From: Nemertoderma westbladi
Lineage: Eukaryota; Xenacoelomorpha; Nemertodermatida; Nemertodermatidae
Length of the DNA: 64,000 bases
Reading direction: 5' to 3'
Assembly (NCBI GenBank): GCA_032718475.1
Contig: JAUCBJ010007036.1
Span: 1 to 64,000, forward strand
Part shown: positions 13,005 to 55,049 of the stretch, in pieces
How positions within the stretch are numbered: the first letter of the stretch is position 1
How the letters are laid out: each line of letters starts with the position of its first letter
Notes under the pieces: generated by a model
What the model was told of the DNA's origin: nothing
The model's input: the letters and a program-made list of their open reading frames with translations, nothing else
Databases searched by the model: none
Position numbers and translations under genes: made by a program

Positions 13005-16000
13005 TGCATCTTCGTTTTAGATCACTAAGATCAGTAAGACCTCTCAACATGCAGCTTTGTTTTAGGTCACATGAAATTGCAACGTTAATTTAGGTCACAT
13101 TTACTTGCAATTTTGTTTTAGGTCACGTCTACTTGCAACTTTGTTTTAGGTGACATGCACTTGCAATTTTGTTTTAGATCACTTCACATGCAGCTTTGTT
13201 TTAGGTCACATGAAATTGCAACGTTAATTTAGGTCACATTTACTTGCAATTTTGTTTTAGATCACATCTACTTGCAACGTTGTTTTAGGTCACATGCACT
13301 TGCAATTTTGTTGTAGATCACTTCACATGCAGCTTTGTTTTAGGTCACATGAAATTGCAACGTTAATTTAGGTCACATTTACTTGCAATTTTGTTTTAGG
13401 TCACGTCTACTTGCAACGTTGTTTTAGGTGACATGCACTTGCAATTTTGTTTTAGATCACTTCACATGCAGCTTTGTTTTAGGTCACATGAAATTGCAAC
13501 GTTAATTTAGGTCACATTTACTTGCAATATTGTTTTAGGTCACGTCTACTTGCAACGTTGTTTTAGGTGACATGCACTTGCAATTTTGTTTTAGATCACT
13601 TCACATGCAGCTTTGTTTTAGGTCACATGAAATTGCAACGTTAATTTAGGTCACATTTACTTGCAATTTTGTTTTAGGTCACGTCTACTTGCAACGTTGT
13701 TTTAGGTGACATGCACTTGCAATTTTGTTTTAGATCACTTCACATGCAGCTTTGTTTTAGGTCACATGAAATTGCAACGTTAATTTAGGTCACATTTACT
13801 TGCAATATTGTTTTAGGTCACGTCTACTTGCAACGTTGTTTTAGGTGACATGCACTTGCAATTTTGTTTTAGATCACTTCACATGCAGCTTTGTTTTAGG
13901 TCACATGAAATTGCAACGTTAATTTAGGTCACATTTACTTGCAATTTTGTTTTAGGTCACGTCTACTTGCAACGTTGTTTTAGGTGACATGCACTTGCAA
14001 TTTTGTTTTAGATCACTTCACATGCAGCTTTGTTTTAGGTCACATGAAATTGCAACGTTAATTTAGGTCACATTTACTTGCAATATTGTTTTAGGTTACA
14101 TCTACTTGCAAAGTTGTTTTAGGTGACATGCACTTGCAACTTTGTTTTAGATCACCTCACATGCAGCTTTGTTTTAGGTCACATGAAATTGCATCGTTAA
14201 TTTAGGTCACATTTACTTGCAACCTTGTTTCAGATAACTTCACATGCAGCTTTGTTTTAGGTCACATTTACTTGCATCCTTGTTTCATTTAACTTCACAT
14301 GCAGCTTTGTTTTAGATCACATCTACTTGCAACGTTGTTGTAGGTCACATCACACGCAGCTTTGTTTTAGGTCACGTTTACTTGCATCCTTGTTTCATTT
14401 AACTTCACATGCAGCTTTGTTTTAGATCACATCTACTTGCAACGTTGTTTTAGGTCACATCACATGCAGCTTTGTTTTAGGTCACATTTACTTGCAACCT
14501 TGTTTCCGATAACTTCACATGCAGCTTTGTTTTAGATCACATCTACTTGCAACGTTGTTTTAGGTCACATCACATGCAGCTTTGTTTTAGGTCACATTTA
14601 CTTGCATCCTTGTTTCATTTAACTTCACATGCAGCTTTGTTTTAGATCACATCTACTTGCAACTTTGTTTTAGATCACATCACATGCAGCTTTGTTTTAG
14701 ATCACATCACGGGCAGTTTGTTTCAGATAACTTCACACGCAGCTTTGTTTTAGATCACATCTACATGCAACTTTGTTTTAGATCACTTCATATGCAGCTT
14801 TGTTTTAGAGATCACATCTAGGCAGCTTTGTTTTAGATCACATCACATGCAACGTTGTTTTAGGTGACATGCACTTGCAACTTTGTTTTAGATAACTTCA
14901 CAGGCAGCTTTGTTCTAGGTCACATGCACTATTGCAACTTTGTTTTAAATCACAAATCACAGGCAGTTTTGTTTATGTCACATCTACTTGTAAGTTGCAA
15001 CTTTATTTTATGACACATCTTCACGCAGCTTTGTTTTAGGTGACATCTCTGCTTGCAACATTGTTTTAGGTGATATGCACTTGCAACTTTGTTTTAGATC
15101 ACTACACATGCAGCTTTTGTTTTATGTCACATGTACTTGCAACTTTGTTTTAGATCACATCACATGCAGCTTTGTTTTAGATCACACATCACGGGCAGTT
15201 TGTTTCAGATAACTTCACATGCAGCTTTGTTTTAGATCACATCTACTTGAAACGTTGTTTTAGGTCACAGGCACTTGCAACATTGTTTTAGATCACATCA
15301 CAGACAACTTTGTTTTAGGTCACGTCTACTTGCAACGTTGTTTTAGGTCACATGCACTTGCAACTTTGTTTTAGATCACTTCACATGTAGCTTTGATTTA
15401 GGTCACATTAAATTTCAACTTTGTTTTAGATCACATCACAGACATCGTTGTTTTAGGTCACGTCTACTTGCAACGTTGTTTTAAATCACAGGCAGCTTTG
15501 TTTTAGGTCACATCTACTTATAAGTTGCAACTTTATTTTATGTCACATCTTCATGCAGCTTTGTTTTAGGTCACATCTCTGCTTGCAACGTTGTTTTAGG
15601 TGATATGCACATTGCAGCTTTGTTTTAGGTCACGTCTACTTGCAACGTTGTTTTAGGTCACATGCAGTTGCAACTTTGTTTTAGATCACATCACAGACAT
15701 CGTTGTTTTAGGTCACGTCTACTTGCAACGTTGTTTTAAATCACAGGCAGCTTTGTTTTAGGTCACATCTACTTATAAGTTGCAACTTTATTTTATGTCA
15801 CATCTTCATGCAGCTTTGTTTTAGGTCACATCTCTGCTTGCAACGTTGTTTTAGGTGATATGCACATTGCAGCTTTGTTTTAGGTCACGTCTACTTGCAA
15901 CGTTGTTTTAGGTCACATGCACTTGCAACTTTGTTTTAGATCACTTCACATGTAGCTTTGATTTAGGTCACATGCACTTGTAACTTTGTTTTAGATCACA

Positions 16001-17165
16001 TCACATGCAGCTTTGTTCTAGGTCACATGCACTTGCAACTTTGTTTTAAATCACAGGCAGCTTTGTTTTAGGTCACATCTACTTATAAGTTGCAACTTTA
16101 TTTTATGTCACATCTTCATGCAGCTTTGTTTTAGGTCACATCTCTGCTTGCAACGTTGTTTTAGGTGATATGCACATTGCAGCTTTGTTTTAGGTCACGT
16201 CTACTTGCAACGTTGTTTTAGGTCACATGCAGTTGCAACTTTGTTTTAGATCACATCACAGACATCGTTGTTTTAGGTCACATCTACTTGCAACGTTGTT
16301 TTAGGTTACATGCACTGGCAGCTTTGTTTTATATCACATCACATGCAGCTTTGTTTTAGGTCACATGCACTTGCAACTTTGTTTTAGATGACATCACATG
16401 CAGCTTTGTTCTAGGTCACATGCACTTGCAACTTTGTTTTAAATGACAGGCAGCTTTGTTTTAAGTAACATCTACTTGTAAGTTGCAAATTTATTTTATG
16501 TCACATCTTCATGCAGCTTTGTTTTAGGTCACATCTCTGCTTGCAACGTTGTTTTAGGTGATATGCACATTGTAGCGTTGGTTTAGGTCACATCTACTTG
16601 ATTTTAGGTCACACGCACTTGCAACTGTGTTTTAGATCGCATGCACTTTCATCTTTGTTTTAGAACACTTGGGTCACATGCAGCTTTGTTTTAGCTCACA
16701 TGCTCTGGCAAATTTGTTTTAGATTACATCACAGACAGCTTTGTTTTAGATCACTTCACATGCAGCTTTGTTTTAGGTCACATGAAATTGCAACTGTGTT
16801 GTAGATCACTTCACATGCAGCTTTGTTTTTGGTCACATGAAATAATTGCAACTGTGTTTTAGATCACATCACAGGCAGCTTTGTTTTAGGTGCTACTTTA
16901 GGTTCTACTTGCAAATGTATTTTATGTCACATCTTCTCGCAGCTTAATTTTAGGTCACATATTCATGCAGCTTCGTTTTATGTCACGTGAAATTGTTACT
17001 TTTTTGGATCACATCACAGGCAGCTCTGTTTTAGATCAGTTTTATCTAATCTGTTTTATCTGCTTGCAACGTTTTTAGGTTACATCCACCTGCAACTTTG
17101 TTTTGGATTATATCTACATGCAGCTTCGTTTAAGGTCAAATAAATTGTAACGTTTTTGGATCACA
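13005..17165. repeat. 28-bp minisatellite with 140-bp higher-order units
   Basis: About 4 kb of a 28-bp-class repeat with the core TTTGTTTTAGRTCAC and ACTTGCAAC or ACATGCAGC spacers. From about 13040 to 14160 five subunits alternate in fixed order, giving a 140-bp higher-order unit repeated about 7-8 times. Beyond 14.2 kb the order is looser and copies decay towards 17.1 kb. On the plus strand every subunit resembles a pyrimidine tract plus TAG|GT. No gene flanks it on that strand. Confidence 0.95.
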
Positions 17166-18384
17166 TCGTTAATTAGCGATTTAATGATTTTGTACCAAAT
17201 CTGACATACTAGACATTTCAAACATCAGATGGTTTTTCTATTAAAAATGAAATATTTTAAGTCACAAACATTTTTGCTTTGATTTTGGTCATACATGTAG
17301 GGGTCGTCCATAAAGCACGTGCGAGGTAAGAGTGTCGGAGGTGGGTTTTCGAAATCCGGGTCTCTTCGGACAGGGGGAGGGAGTGGGGTTGTGGCTAAAA
17401 TAGGAGGTCCGATGTTTCTATAATTATTAATTTATCACTGTAACAAACGGGCTACCAGATTTACAATACAATACCAGTAGAGTCCGAATAAAGTACATAA
17501 CTTGGCCAGTTTGCTCACATTAGGTATTGGTTGGGAGCAGATCTTATTCATTATATCACAATATCGTTAATGCTAGACTACTGTTAGTACCGGGAGGATC
17601 ACCAAAAAGATAAACAGGCTACCGCTACTTCAAATAGTTTGAGATTTTAGGAAGATGGAGGAAAACGCAAAGGTTTGGCAAAAACCGGACTTGTTTGGAT
17701 GGACAGGGGGGGGGGGGGGGGGGGGTCCTTTATGGTTGAGATTTATACAAAGATAAAATTGTTATACAAAAGAGCATTCGGGGACCTTTAAACAGAAACA
17801 TCCGGTGTGTAATCATGTAAACAGATCGTTAAACGAGATAGAAACAATCAGAGATTGAAAGTATCGAAAAATATGATATACAAATTTAATATGACGGCGT
17901 TTGTATAATTAGACAATAGGAATGTTAACAACTCATCACCAATTCACGGATTAAATAATGTATTAATGTATATAGTAAGTAATTTTATTAATTTACACAT
18001 AGCTTCTTACAAATATTAAATATTACAAGCTATTATATTACAAAATATTAAATAAATATTACAATATTACACTCCATTAAAGATGAACAGAAGTTGCTGA
18101 GAAAAAAAGCATTTTTAAAAAAGCGTGACCAAGATATTGTGATGTAACATGACCTGCTATATTTAGTAACAATATATTACAACTATACTACTATATATAC
18201 TAATAAAATAATAGTGGTTTTAGTCAAGATAGAAACAGGTATAACAAAAAAACATTACAGTAGAAAATAAAATCAAATTCGCCACCACAAAAACTAACTA
18301 AGGTTCACATGTAATACAATATTATTATATTGCCCTTAGATAATAAGGCAGCGATATAAATACTGGTAAACTGTCCTCAATAAA
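17166..18384. other. Intergenic, with a possible decayed DNA transposon at about 17285-17740
   Basis: GGGGTCGTCCATAAAG near 17300 resembles the end of a common invertebrate DNA-transposon family, and CTTTATGG follows a 20-base poly-G run near 17728-17735. The second end matches over only about 8-9 bases, so this is a weak call. The rest is AT-rich and holds no gene that I see. Confidence 0.35.
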
Positions 18385-20170
18385 TAACCCATTGGTACAA
18401 CTAATGATATACTGTCCACAGTAAATAACCCATCGGTACAACTAATGGTATACTATCCTATGTAAATAACCCAGTGGTACAACTAATGGTATACTGTCCT
18501 CTGTAGATAACCCAGTGGTACAACTAATGGTATACTATCCACAGTAGATAACCCAGTGGTACAACTAATGGTATACTGTCCTCTGTAAATAACCCAGTGG
18601 TACAACTAATGGTATATTGTTATCAGTTAATGACCCCGTTGTACCACTAATGGTATACTGTCCTCAGTAAATAACCCAGTGGTACAACTAATGGTATACT
18701 GTCCACAGTAAATAACCCAGTGGTACACCAAATGGTATATTATCCGCATTAAATGACACAATGGTACAACTAATGGTATACTATCCTCATTAAATGACAC
18801 TGTGGTACAACTAATGGTATACTGTCCACAGTAAATAACCCAGTGGTACAACTAATGGTATACTGTCCTCTGTAGATAACCCAGTGGTACAACTAATGGT
18901 ATACTGTCCTCAGTAAATAACCCAGTGGTACAACTTATGGTATACTGTCCTCAGTAAATAACCCAGTGGTACAACTAAAGGTATACTGTCCTCAGTAAAT
19001 AACCCAGTGGTACAACTAAAGGTATACTGTCCTCTGCAGATAACCCAGTGGTACAACTAAAGATATACTGTCCTCTGCAGATAACCCAGTGGTATAACTA
19101 ATGGTATACTGTCCTCCGTAAATAACCCAGTGGTACAACTAAAGGTATACTGTCCTCTGCAGATAACCCAGTGGTGCAACTAATGGTATACTGTCATATA
19201 CCTCTTTAAATACTGGTACAACTAAAGGTATACTGTCCTCTGCAGATAACCCAGTGGTGTAACTAATGGTATACTGTCCTCCGTAAATAACCCAGTGGTA
19301 CAACTAAAGGTATACTGTCCTCTGCAGATAACCCAGTGGTGCAACTAATGGTATACTGTCATATACCTCATTAAATGACAACGTGGTACAACTAATGGTA
19401 TACTGTCCACAGTAAATAACCCAGTGGTACAACTAATGGTATACTGTCCTAGGTAAATAACACAGTGGTACAACTAATGGTATACCGTCCTCAGTAAATA
19501 ACCCAGTGGTACAACTAATGGTATACTGTCCTCTGTAAATATCCCAGTGGTACAACTAATGGTATACTGTCCGAGGTAAATAACACAGTGGTACAACTAA
19601 TGGTATACCGTCCTCAGTAAATAACCCAGTGGTATAACTAATGGTATACTATCCTCATTAAATGACACCGTGGTACAACTAATGGTATACTGTCCACAGT
19701 AAATAACCCAGTGGTACAACTAATGGTATACTATCCTCATTAAATGACACCGTGGTACAACTAATGGTATACTGTCCACAGTAAATAACCCAGTGGTACA
19801 ACTAATGGTATACTGTCCTCTGTAGATAACCCATTGGTACAACTAATGGTATACTGTCCTCTGTAGATAACCCATTGGTACAACTAATGGTATACCGCCC
19901 TCAGTAAATAACCCAGTGGTACAACTAATGGTATACTATCCTCATTAAATGACACCGTGGTACAACTAATGGTATACTGTCCACAGTAAATAACCCATTG
20001 GTACAACTAATGGTATACTGTCCTCTGTAGATAACCCATTGGTACAACTAATGGTATACCGCCCTCAGTAAATAACCCAGTGGTACAACTAATGGTATAC
20101 TATCCTCATTAAATGACACCGTGGTACAACTAATGGTATACTGTTATCAGTCAATGACCCCGTTGTACCA
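18385..20170. repeat. 41-bp minisatellite downstream of PIK3CA
   Basis: About 43 copies of a 41-bp unit (core CCCAGTGGTACAACTAATGG, then TATACTGTCC and a variable spacer TCAGTAAATAA, CTGCAGATAA or TCATTAAATGA). Three spacer classes recur in blocks, so expansion was by multi-unit duplication. It ends about 520 bp from the PIK3CA stop and could lie in its 3' UTR or be intergenic. Confidence 0.95.
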
Positions 20171-20686
20171 CACCACAACTGATATTGCATCTTGTAGCCT
20201 CTATGTACACCAGGTCGCAGACAAATTTCAATAAGATCATTTACATAAAAAAAAACAATATAAAAAGAACGTTATATCTGTTAATTTAATTGCATTATTA
20301 AACGTATTGTTTGTGGCTGCGGGTAAAGGTATGGGCAGTTTCCATTTAATAAATATTTATATTTACTTTATTCTAGAAAAATACAAAATGCATTTTGAAC
20401 TGCAAAAAATGTCAAAGGCGGATAAACAAAGAACAAAAACATTCCATTCCAACGATCTTCGTCATTCAACATTTGTGCGGGTTTTATCATAAATAGATAA
20501 AAAAAACCGGAACCGAGTGCATGGATAACTCCGTAACTAGAATAAGCCTAAACTGAAACAAACAATTAAAACTGGCATATTTGCTATTGTACATAGTTTT
20601 AAGTCTACAGCACCTTATAGTAGAAACATTCGTGAACTGATCATTATAGCACATCGCTGATTATTAATTAGGCCGCCACGTGGTTA
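20171..20686. other. PIK3CA 3' flank
   Basis: AT-rich DNA after the stop codon, probably including 3' UTR. The small plus-strand open frame at 20307-20492 has no recognisable features. Confidence 0.5.
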
Positions 20687-49551
<28,865 letters not shown>

Positions 49552-50627
49552 ATTTTATATTCAGTGTTTCTTTATATTAGCATCGGTAGGTAATGAGGCA
49601 ATAATTAACTGTTGTTGGGATTACAAATTAGCAGGTTAATGATATTAAGTACCAGAGTTAATCAGTTAATGATCCTGATGAGTTTGCCAGAGTTTCCATT
49701 TTCATCTTGTAGATATTCTGTCTTTCCGTCTTTGATTAAACATATACGTTTTTAAAGCATATTACTGTATTGAACAGTTGTATTATATCACTAAACAACT
49801 ACAATTATTTCTGAAAACGGTTAAAAAATTCCACTTCCGGTACGACTACTTTTACAGCTTTCAGGCCATCAGGTTTTACATACTCAGATACTACTGTACG
49901 TAGGCCTACATGTTCTAGGGGTGTAGGGTAAGGCGTAAGGGTCAGAGACAGAGGGTCCGCATGGTGTATGAATGGCATAGGCCTACACTACCTGACTAGC
50001 CTACGCATCTACGGTATAGGCCTATGCCATATGCAGATATGGCAAGTACACTACAACACTATGCCCAGATGCCTACTGGCCTAGCTGCCTATCAGCCTAT
50101 TGCAGTAGTGTGTTTTCATTTGGTGTTGTGGCTTAATTTGGATTTTATTTTGGTAAGCAGGTAAGACTATAAGGCAAAGGCAGTAAGGGTTAATTGGTTA
50201 GGCCTAGGCCTCAAGCCCCTCACCTCACTGCCTCAGCCCTAATTAATACTGCGTCTGTGAGCCATGCTTCCATGTAATAGGCCTATTGTAATGACGTTAA
50301 TGTCATGGAACCCTAACTCTGACTCTGCTCTGAGTCACAATCACAAACATTTAGCGAAATATTGACATTGGGCAGTTGGGTAGGCCTATTGCCATACATG
50401 CCATAGAAGCGCGCGCAGGTAGGCCGGATTCCCGATTTCAGAACCATGTCTCTGGCTGTCTTGTCTGCTTGTACAGTTTTAAGCAGTAACCATACTGCCA
50501 TAACCACTAAGTGCCAGTAGCCAGTCTGCCAGTGCACGTAAATTTCAATTCAGTTATAGTTCATATCCGTACCTGTGGTATTTTCGTATTGCAAAAATAA
50601 GACTATAAGTATGAAATACCCTATGTT

Positions 50628-50770
50628 ATTGAGATATTGTTTATTGTTTTGGTTAGAAAAGCCCACCACTGTAACCTGCTCCTTTCCGTTAATTAAGTAA
50701 TGGAGATTAGTTTATTGTTTTGGTTAGAAAACACCACCACTGTCAGACTGTAACCTGCTTCTTTTGCCAC
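50628..50770 (-). repeat. Two tandem copies of the dispersed AACCAAAACAATAAAC element
   Basis: Units at about 50628-50692 and 50703-50770, each TTTATTGTTTTGGTTAGAAAA, CCACCACTGT, (C)TGTAACCTGCT. The only place in the window with two adjacent same-orientation copies this close together. Confidence 0.8.
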
Positions 50771-52934
50771 AGGTACGCATATGAATGATAACCTTCAATT
50801 CTAATCATAAGTAAGCCTACGCGCTACGCACGCACGCACGCCTGCCTACCCAGCTACCACTGCAACTGTAACACTGCAGCACACTGGACTGCTGGCACAG
50901 CACTGCTGCAGCTGCATAGACCTGTAGATGGTAGATAATAGCCTTCCATAGCATTAAACATGCAACGTAATTGATCCAAAAAAAACTACCAGTCGCAGTC
51001 AGTAGCATCTACCTACGCTCTACCTAACCTACACTAAAACAACAAATGGGTAAAAGCTAAATCACACACTGACACTCAAATCCAGAAATCTGAAAACATT
51101 ACAGCATTAATCAATAGGTTAAGGCCTAGTCATCCTCCACGCACTGAATTACAGCAAATACTAAATATACACAATACCACAAAGCAGTGAGTCAATCGCT
51201 ATTATATATTAACAACCCATGTCCCTTATCGATTGATAGACAGAATACACAACAGAACCGGTACCTGTTTAGCTATTGGATAGCTGCCCAGCTGTTAACC
51301 TCAACTCCAACCAATCAATAACGGAATCACATAAGGGCCTTCTTGTATTCGTATTGATTGGAGGATGGTTTCTGTTACTGTGTAAAGACAAATATCGCTA
51401 GTGGGGTGAGGCATGTAACTGGTAAAGCTATCAGCGAACCATATTAGCATTAGGGTGACGTCCGTTCCATATACAGTAGTATGTCTAACACAGTTAAACT
51501 TTGGGCACATCCATTTTCGGAATTCTGACATTAAGAAGAAAAGCTAAAATAATGTTATCTATTCACTTGCATTATTGTTCATTTCATGTTAAATTGGTAA
51601 ATTTAAGTTTCCCCTTAGGCCTACCGTTTCATAAAGGCGGATGTTGCAATTTCGCTATAAATACTGTATATGTTATATGCACTCTAGTAATGTACTGTAT
51701 ATCATATTTGTAGGCCTACAGTACGCACGCGTATTGTACCTGTCTACTCCATCTTCCTTATAGTGCGGTTATAATCTACCGGTACTTCCCTTTTATGTCG
51801 GTGCCAAGTATGGGTGTATTAGTTTATGTACAGTAGAATACACTGTATAATAAACTAGTGCCAATCACATTTTTGTCTATATTACACATTTCAATATTTT
51901 CCAAAATGTGTTTCTGTAGTAAACGTGTGATGTGCAATTACTTTTAATTGTCAACATTTAAAATAAATTCTCATGCAATTACAATACTATTGTACTTAAC
52001 AGGTCAATTTAAATGGGGTCGACTTTAATTAAAGTAAAAATATATAAAACGATCATTAACTCTTTCGAAATCAATCAATTTCTTGACACAATTTAAAATA
52101 TTAATTCTCCAACAGGTAAATTATAATTATACAACTTTTATTGACCACACAGTTCAATTTACACATGACCCGTAATAGAGTTTGTGTAATTTCTTTTATT
52201 ACAGGTTGTACCACCCCTATATTTTTCTACAAATCTTTATCATAGGCCTATTGCTTGAAACTTTCCTACTGGGGATATAACTCATGCAGTTTTTATGCAC
52301 CAGTCTCTTCGAACACTCTGATACAACCATTAAAATCGCTCTATGTAGGCCTATACCCGACATAGTGAGTTATTTATTCATATATTTATTATATTACTAT
52401 TAATTATTATTTAATTCAATAATTTTACTTTTAACAATTTTTGTAATTTTATTATCCATGAGGATAAATAAAGCCAAGATTTATTATTTGGAATTTGAAA
52501 TACAACTAATTCAAATCACCGCCAATAAATCCGAAATTTTCGATTTTGTAGAAGCGTTACTGGTACAAAAAAGTGAGTTGCGAAATTGCACCCTTCGTAT
52601 CGCGGCCATTCTTCAAATAGCCGCGATTTTGTTTTATATCCATTAGAAATAAGCTTACATAGTAAGGATTTCAAATTTTTTAACAATGCAGGCGGAGTTT
52701 TGCTGAGAAACAGTTGAGATATGGGCATTTAAAGATTGTAAGTATAATCGTTCGCTGAAGGGCGTTTTTATTATATTTATTAATAATGCACACAATTGTG
52801 TCAACATTTTGACATTATGTTTATGTGTCCGGCCACTCAGGAGCTAAATAACACGTTCCAGAATGTTTTTCATATATTAAATAAAATATAAGATCTCGAG
52901 CAAACGATAGTTCTTTTAATACAGTATTTGAATA

Positions 52935-53120
52935 TTCCAATATTTCAGTTGTTTCTCAACGAAACGCAGACATTGTTACATATTTGGAATCCTTGCAAAG
53001 CTACACAGTACTAAAGCTTTCTATATACACAGTTTAAAAGGAACAAACGGTGAAATTATGCAAAATCAACTTTGCCAAAACGATTATAAAAAAATATTAA
53101 AGACGAATCGAAAGTTCTGG
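52935..53120 (+). repeat. Dispersed repeat, copy B
   Basis: Related to 37140-37345: CAGTTGTTTCTCAACGAAA, TTACATATTTGGAATCCTTGC and AAAACGATTATAAAAAAA. Lies just upstream of the NOX gene. Confidence 0.6.
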
Positions 53121-53366
53121 CCTCGTGTGGATATTCAACGGTGGGTTAAAACTAGGCCTACTATTGTGTCTCAAATTTTAAGAAATATGAGAAATATTTG
53201 TGGAAAAATATGGAGGAAAAATATCCGTTTCATAAGCATGATAAAATTACACTATATTACCGGTCACGTTGACTGTAATAGTAATAGGCCTATAGAAGAT
53301 TTATAATGTAGTTAATTATAAACAAATCAACAAAGGAATTCGTTTCACATTATAGGCCGGGGAATT

Positions 53367-55049
53367 ATGAATAAAGCTTGGATTCATAATGAGCTACCGC
53401 GGTGGATTCTCATTGGTTGTTGGGTAATTATCAACCTTGGATTATTCATTTCAACCTTCCTCAAATACAGCCTCGCTAAACCGAACCTCTACCTGGTACA
53501 ATTGACCGGGTATAGTTTGCCCTTATCTCGCGCAAGCGCCAGCTGTCTCAATTTCAACTGCTGCCTTATCATTCTCCCCGTGTGTAGGAACCTTATATCT
53601 TTCGTGAGGACTACAGTCGGACCCAATTGTTTCCGGAATTTCGGACGACTTCTCGACCATAACATATCTTACCACAAGTTCCTAGGATATGCAGTGTTGC
53701 TTCTTTCAGCAGTTCATATTTACGCCCACTGTTACAATTTTATTGGTCTTGTTGAATCCTGGGATCCTAAAAACACTGTCAATCATGCACTTAGCTCCCT
53801 TCCTACAGTGATTAACGGCACCCACATCAACCCAGTTCGTCAGGCGAACTCGAAACCCTTATTCGAGGTTTTCAAACACTGGCCCGGATATTCTGGAATC
53901 GTCATAACAATAGCTCTGGTGGTCATAGTAACCTCTAGTACTGAGTTAATTCGACGATCGTATTTCGAATTGTTCTGGTATTCACATCACATGTTCGTAG
54001 TCTTCTATATTGGGTTCGTCGTTCATGGTATTCAAGGTTTGGTGCGTTTCGAGGCAAACACAGAGGAAAACGATCCCGAAATATGCAAAGATCAGATCGA
54101 TAAATGGTCGGACGATGTGAATTCTGTTTGTAAGAATGCTGTTTTTGCACGAACGTCACCTTCTTCGTGGATGTGGGTTCTCATACCGATAATATTATAC
54201 ATTCTAGAACGAATACTGAGATTCGCAAGGAGCTTACGCCCTTATAAAGTTTTAAAGGTTGTATTCCATCAGTCGCAAGTCGTCGAAATAGTTCTTCAGA
54301 AAAAGGAAGGTTTTGTGATTCATTCAGGCCAGTATTGCTTCATTCAGTGCAAAGAAATCTCTCGTTTCGAATGGCACCCGTTTACCCTGACCTCATCGAC
54401 TCAGGATGATTTCCTCGGGTTTCATATACGAAACGAAGGCGATTGGACCGGCGAGTTGATCGATCGAATGAAATCCCCCAATCCTCCGAATCTCGCATTG
54501 GACGGCCCTTTCGGTACGTCAAGCGAAGATATTTTTCGTTACACCGTGGCCATTTGCGTGGCCACCGGAATCGGGGTTACACCTTTCGCTTCACTTCTAA
54601 AGACGATTCACCACCGCATAAATTCAAATTCCGAATTAATTAAATTAAAAGTTATATATTTTATCTGGGTTTGTCGCGATATGAGGGCGTTCGAATGGTT
54701 CGCAGATCTCTTGCGTTCGTTGGAAGAAGACATGAGATCGACCGGACTTATTCGACTTGTGTACAAGATTCATCTATCACGCGGCTGGAACAACGAGAAA
54801 GCGAAAGAAATCTACGGTCATCGCTTCTCCGAATTCGACGATGTCACCGGATTGGCGCATAAGACCCAATACGGACGGCCAGAGTTCGACAGGTTGTTCG
54901 AGGACGTTGCCAACGAACAGAAAGGAAAACACATCGGTGTTTTCTGTTGCGGTGCGGCAGCTGTCACCAAACAGCTGAAAGACATCGCGAAACGCAGATC
55001 CGACACGGAAACTGATACTATATTTTTCTTCAACAAGGAAAACTTTTAA
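53367..55049 (+). CDS. NOX2-type NADPH oxidase, intronless, complete
   Basis: 560-aa membrane flavocytochrome that transfers electrons from NADPH through FAD and two hemes to oxygen, making superoxide. Six hydrophobic segments occupy about residues 12-290. The four heme-ligand histidines are present: H103 and H117 (SYHKFLGY, SAVHIYAH), and the WYSHH pair (207-208) and H220 (VVHG). FAD-binding HPFT lies at 337-340, DGPFGT at 379-384, and NADPH-binding GIGVTPFASLL at 401-411. The tail FFFNKENF matches NOX2. In place of the family's CGPEAL near 528 it has CCGAAAV, so the usual proline is lost. No EF hands or peroxidase domain are present, so it is not NOX5 or DUOX. The ATG follows a possible acceptor (CACATTATAG), so a 5' UTR intron is possible. 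AATAAA overlaps the stop. Confidence 0.95.
   Translation: MNKAWIHNELPRWILIGCWVIINLGLFISTFLKYSLAKPNLYLVQLTGYSLPLSRASASCLNFNCCLIILPVCRNLISFVRTTVGPNCFRNFGRLLDHNISYHKFLGYAVLLLSAVHIYAHCYNFIGLVESWDPKNTVNHALSSLPTVINGTHINPVRQANSKPLFEVFKHWPGYSGIVITIALVVIVTSSTELIRRSYFELFWYSHHMFVVFYIGFVVHGIQGLVRFEANTEENDPEICKDQIDKWSDDVNSVCKNAVFARTSPSSWMWVLIPIILYILERILRFARSLRPYKVLKVVFHQSQVVEIVLQKKEGFVIHSGQYCFIQCKEISRFEWHPFTLTSSTQDDFLGFHIRNEGDWTGELIDRMKSPNPPNLALDGPFGTSSEDIFRYTVAICVATGIGVTPFASLLKTIHHRINSNSELIKLKVIYFIWVCRDMRAFEWFADLLRSLEEDMRSTGLIRLVYKIHLSRGWNNEKAKEIYGHRFSEFDDVTGLAHKTQYGRPEFDRLFEDVANEQKGKHIGVFCCGAAAVTKQLKDIAKRRSDTETDTIFFFNKENF

Larger units (their letters stand above)
49552..53366. other. Divergent intergenic region between PIK3CA and NOX
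   Basis: 3.8 kb between two start codons on opposite strands, so both promoters should lie here, but no TATA box or start element is convincing. It holds two tandem copies of the dispersed AACCAAAACAATAAACG repeat (50628-50770), many TAGGCCTA palindromes, and dispersed repeat copy B at 52935-53120. Short open frames lack features. Confidence 0.6.

Noticed and set aside
13005-17165. CRISPR array
   Set aside because: Repeats and spacers are both repetitive, this is animal DNA, and there are no unique spacers or cas genes.
53058-53306. 82-codon frame just before the NOX gene
   Set aside because: It overlaps dispersed repeat copy B and has no membrane or oxidase features; NOX has its own complete start at 53367.
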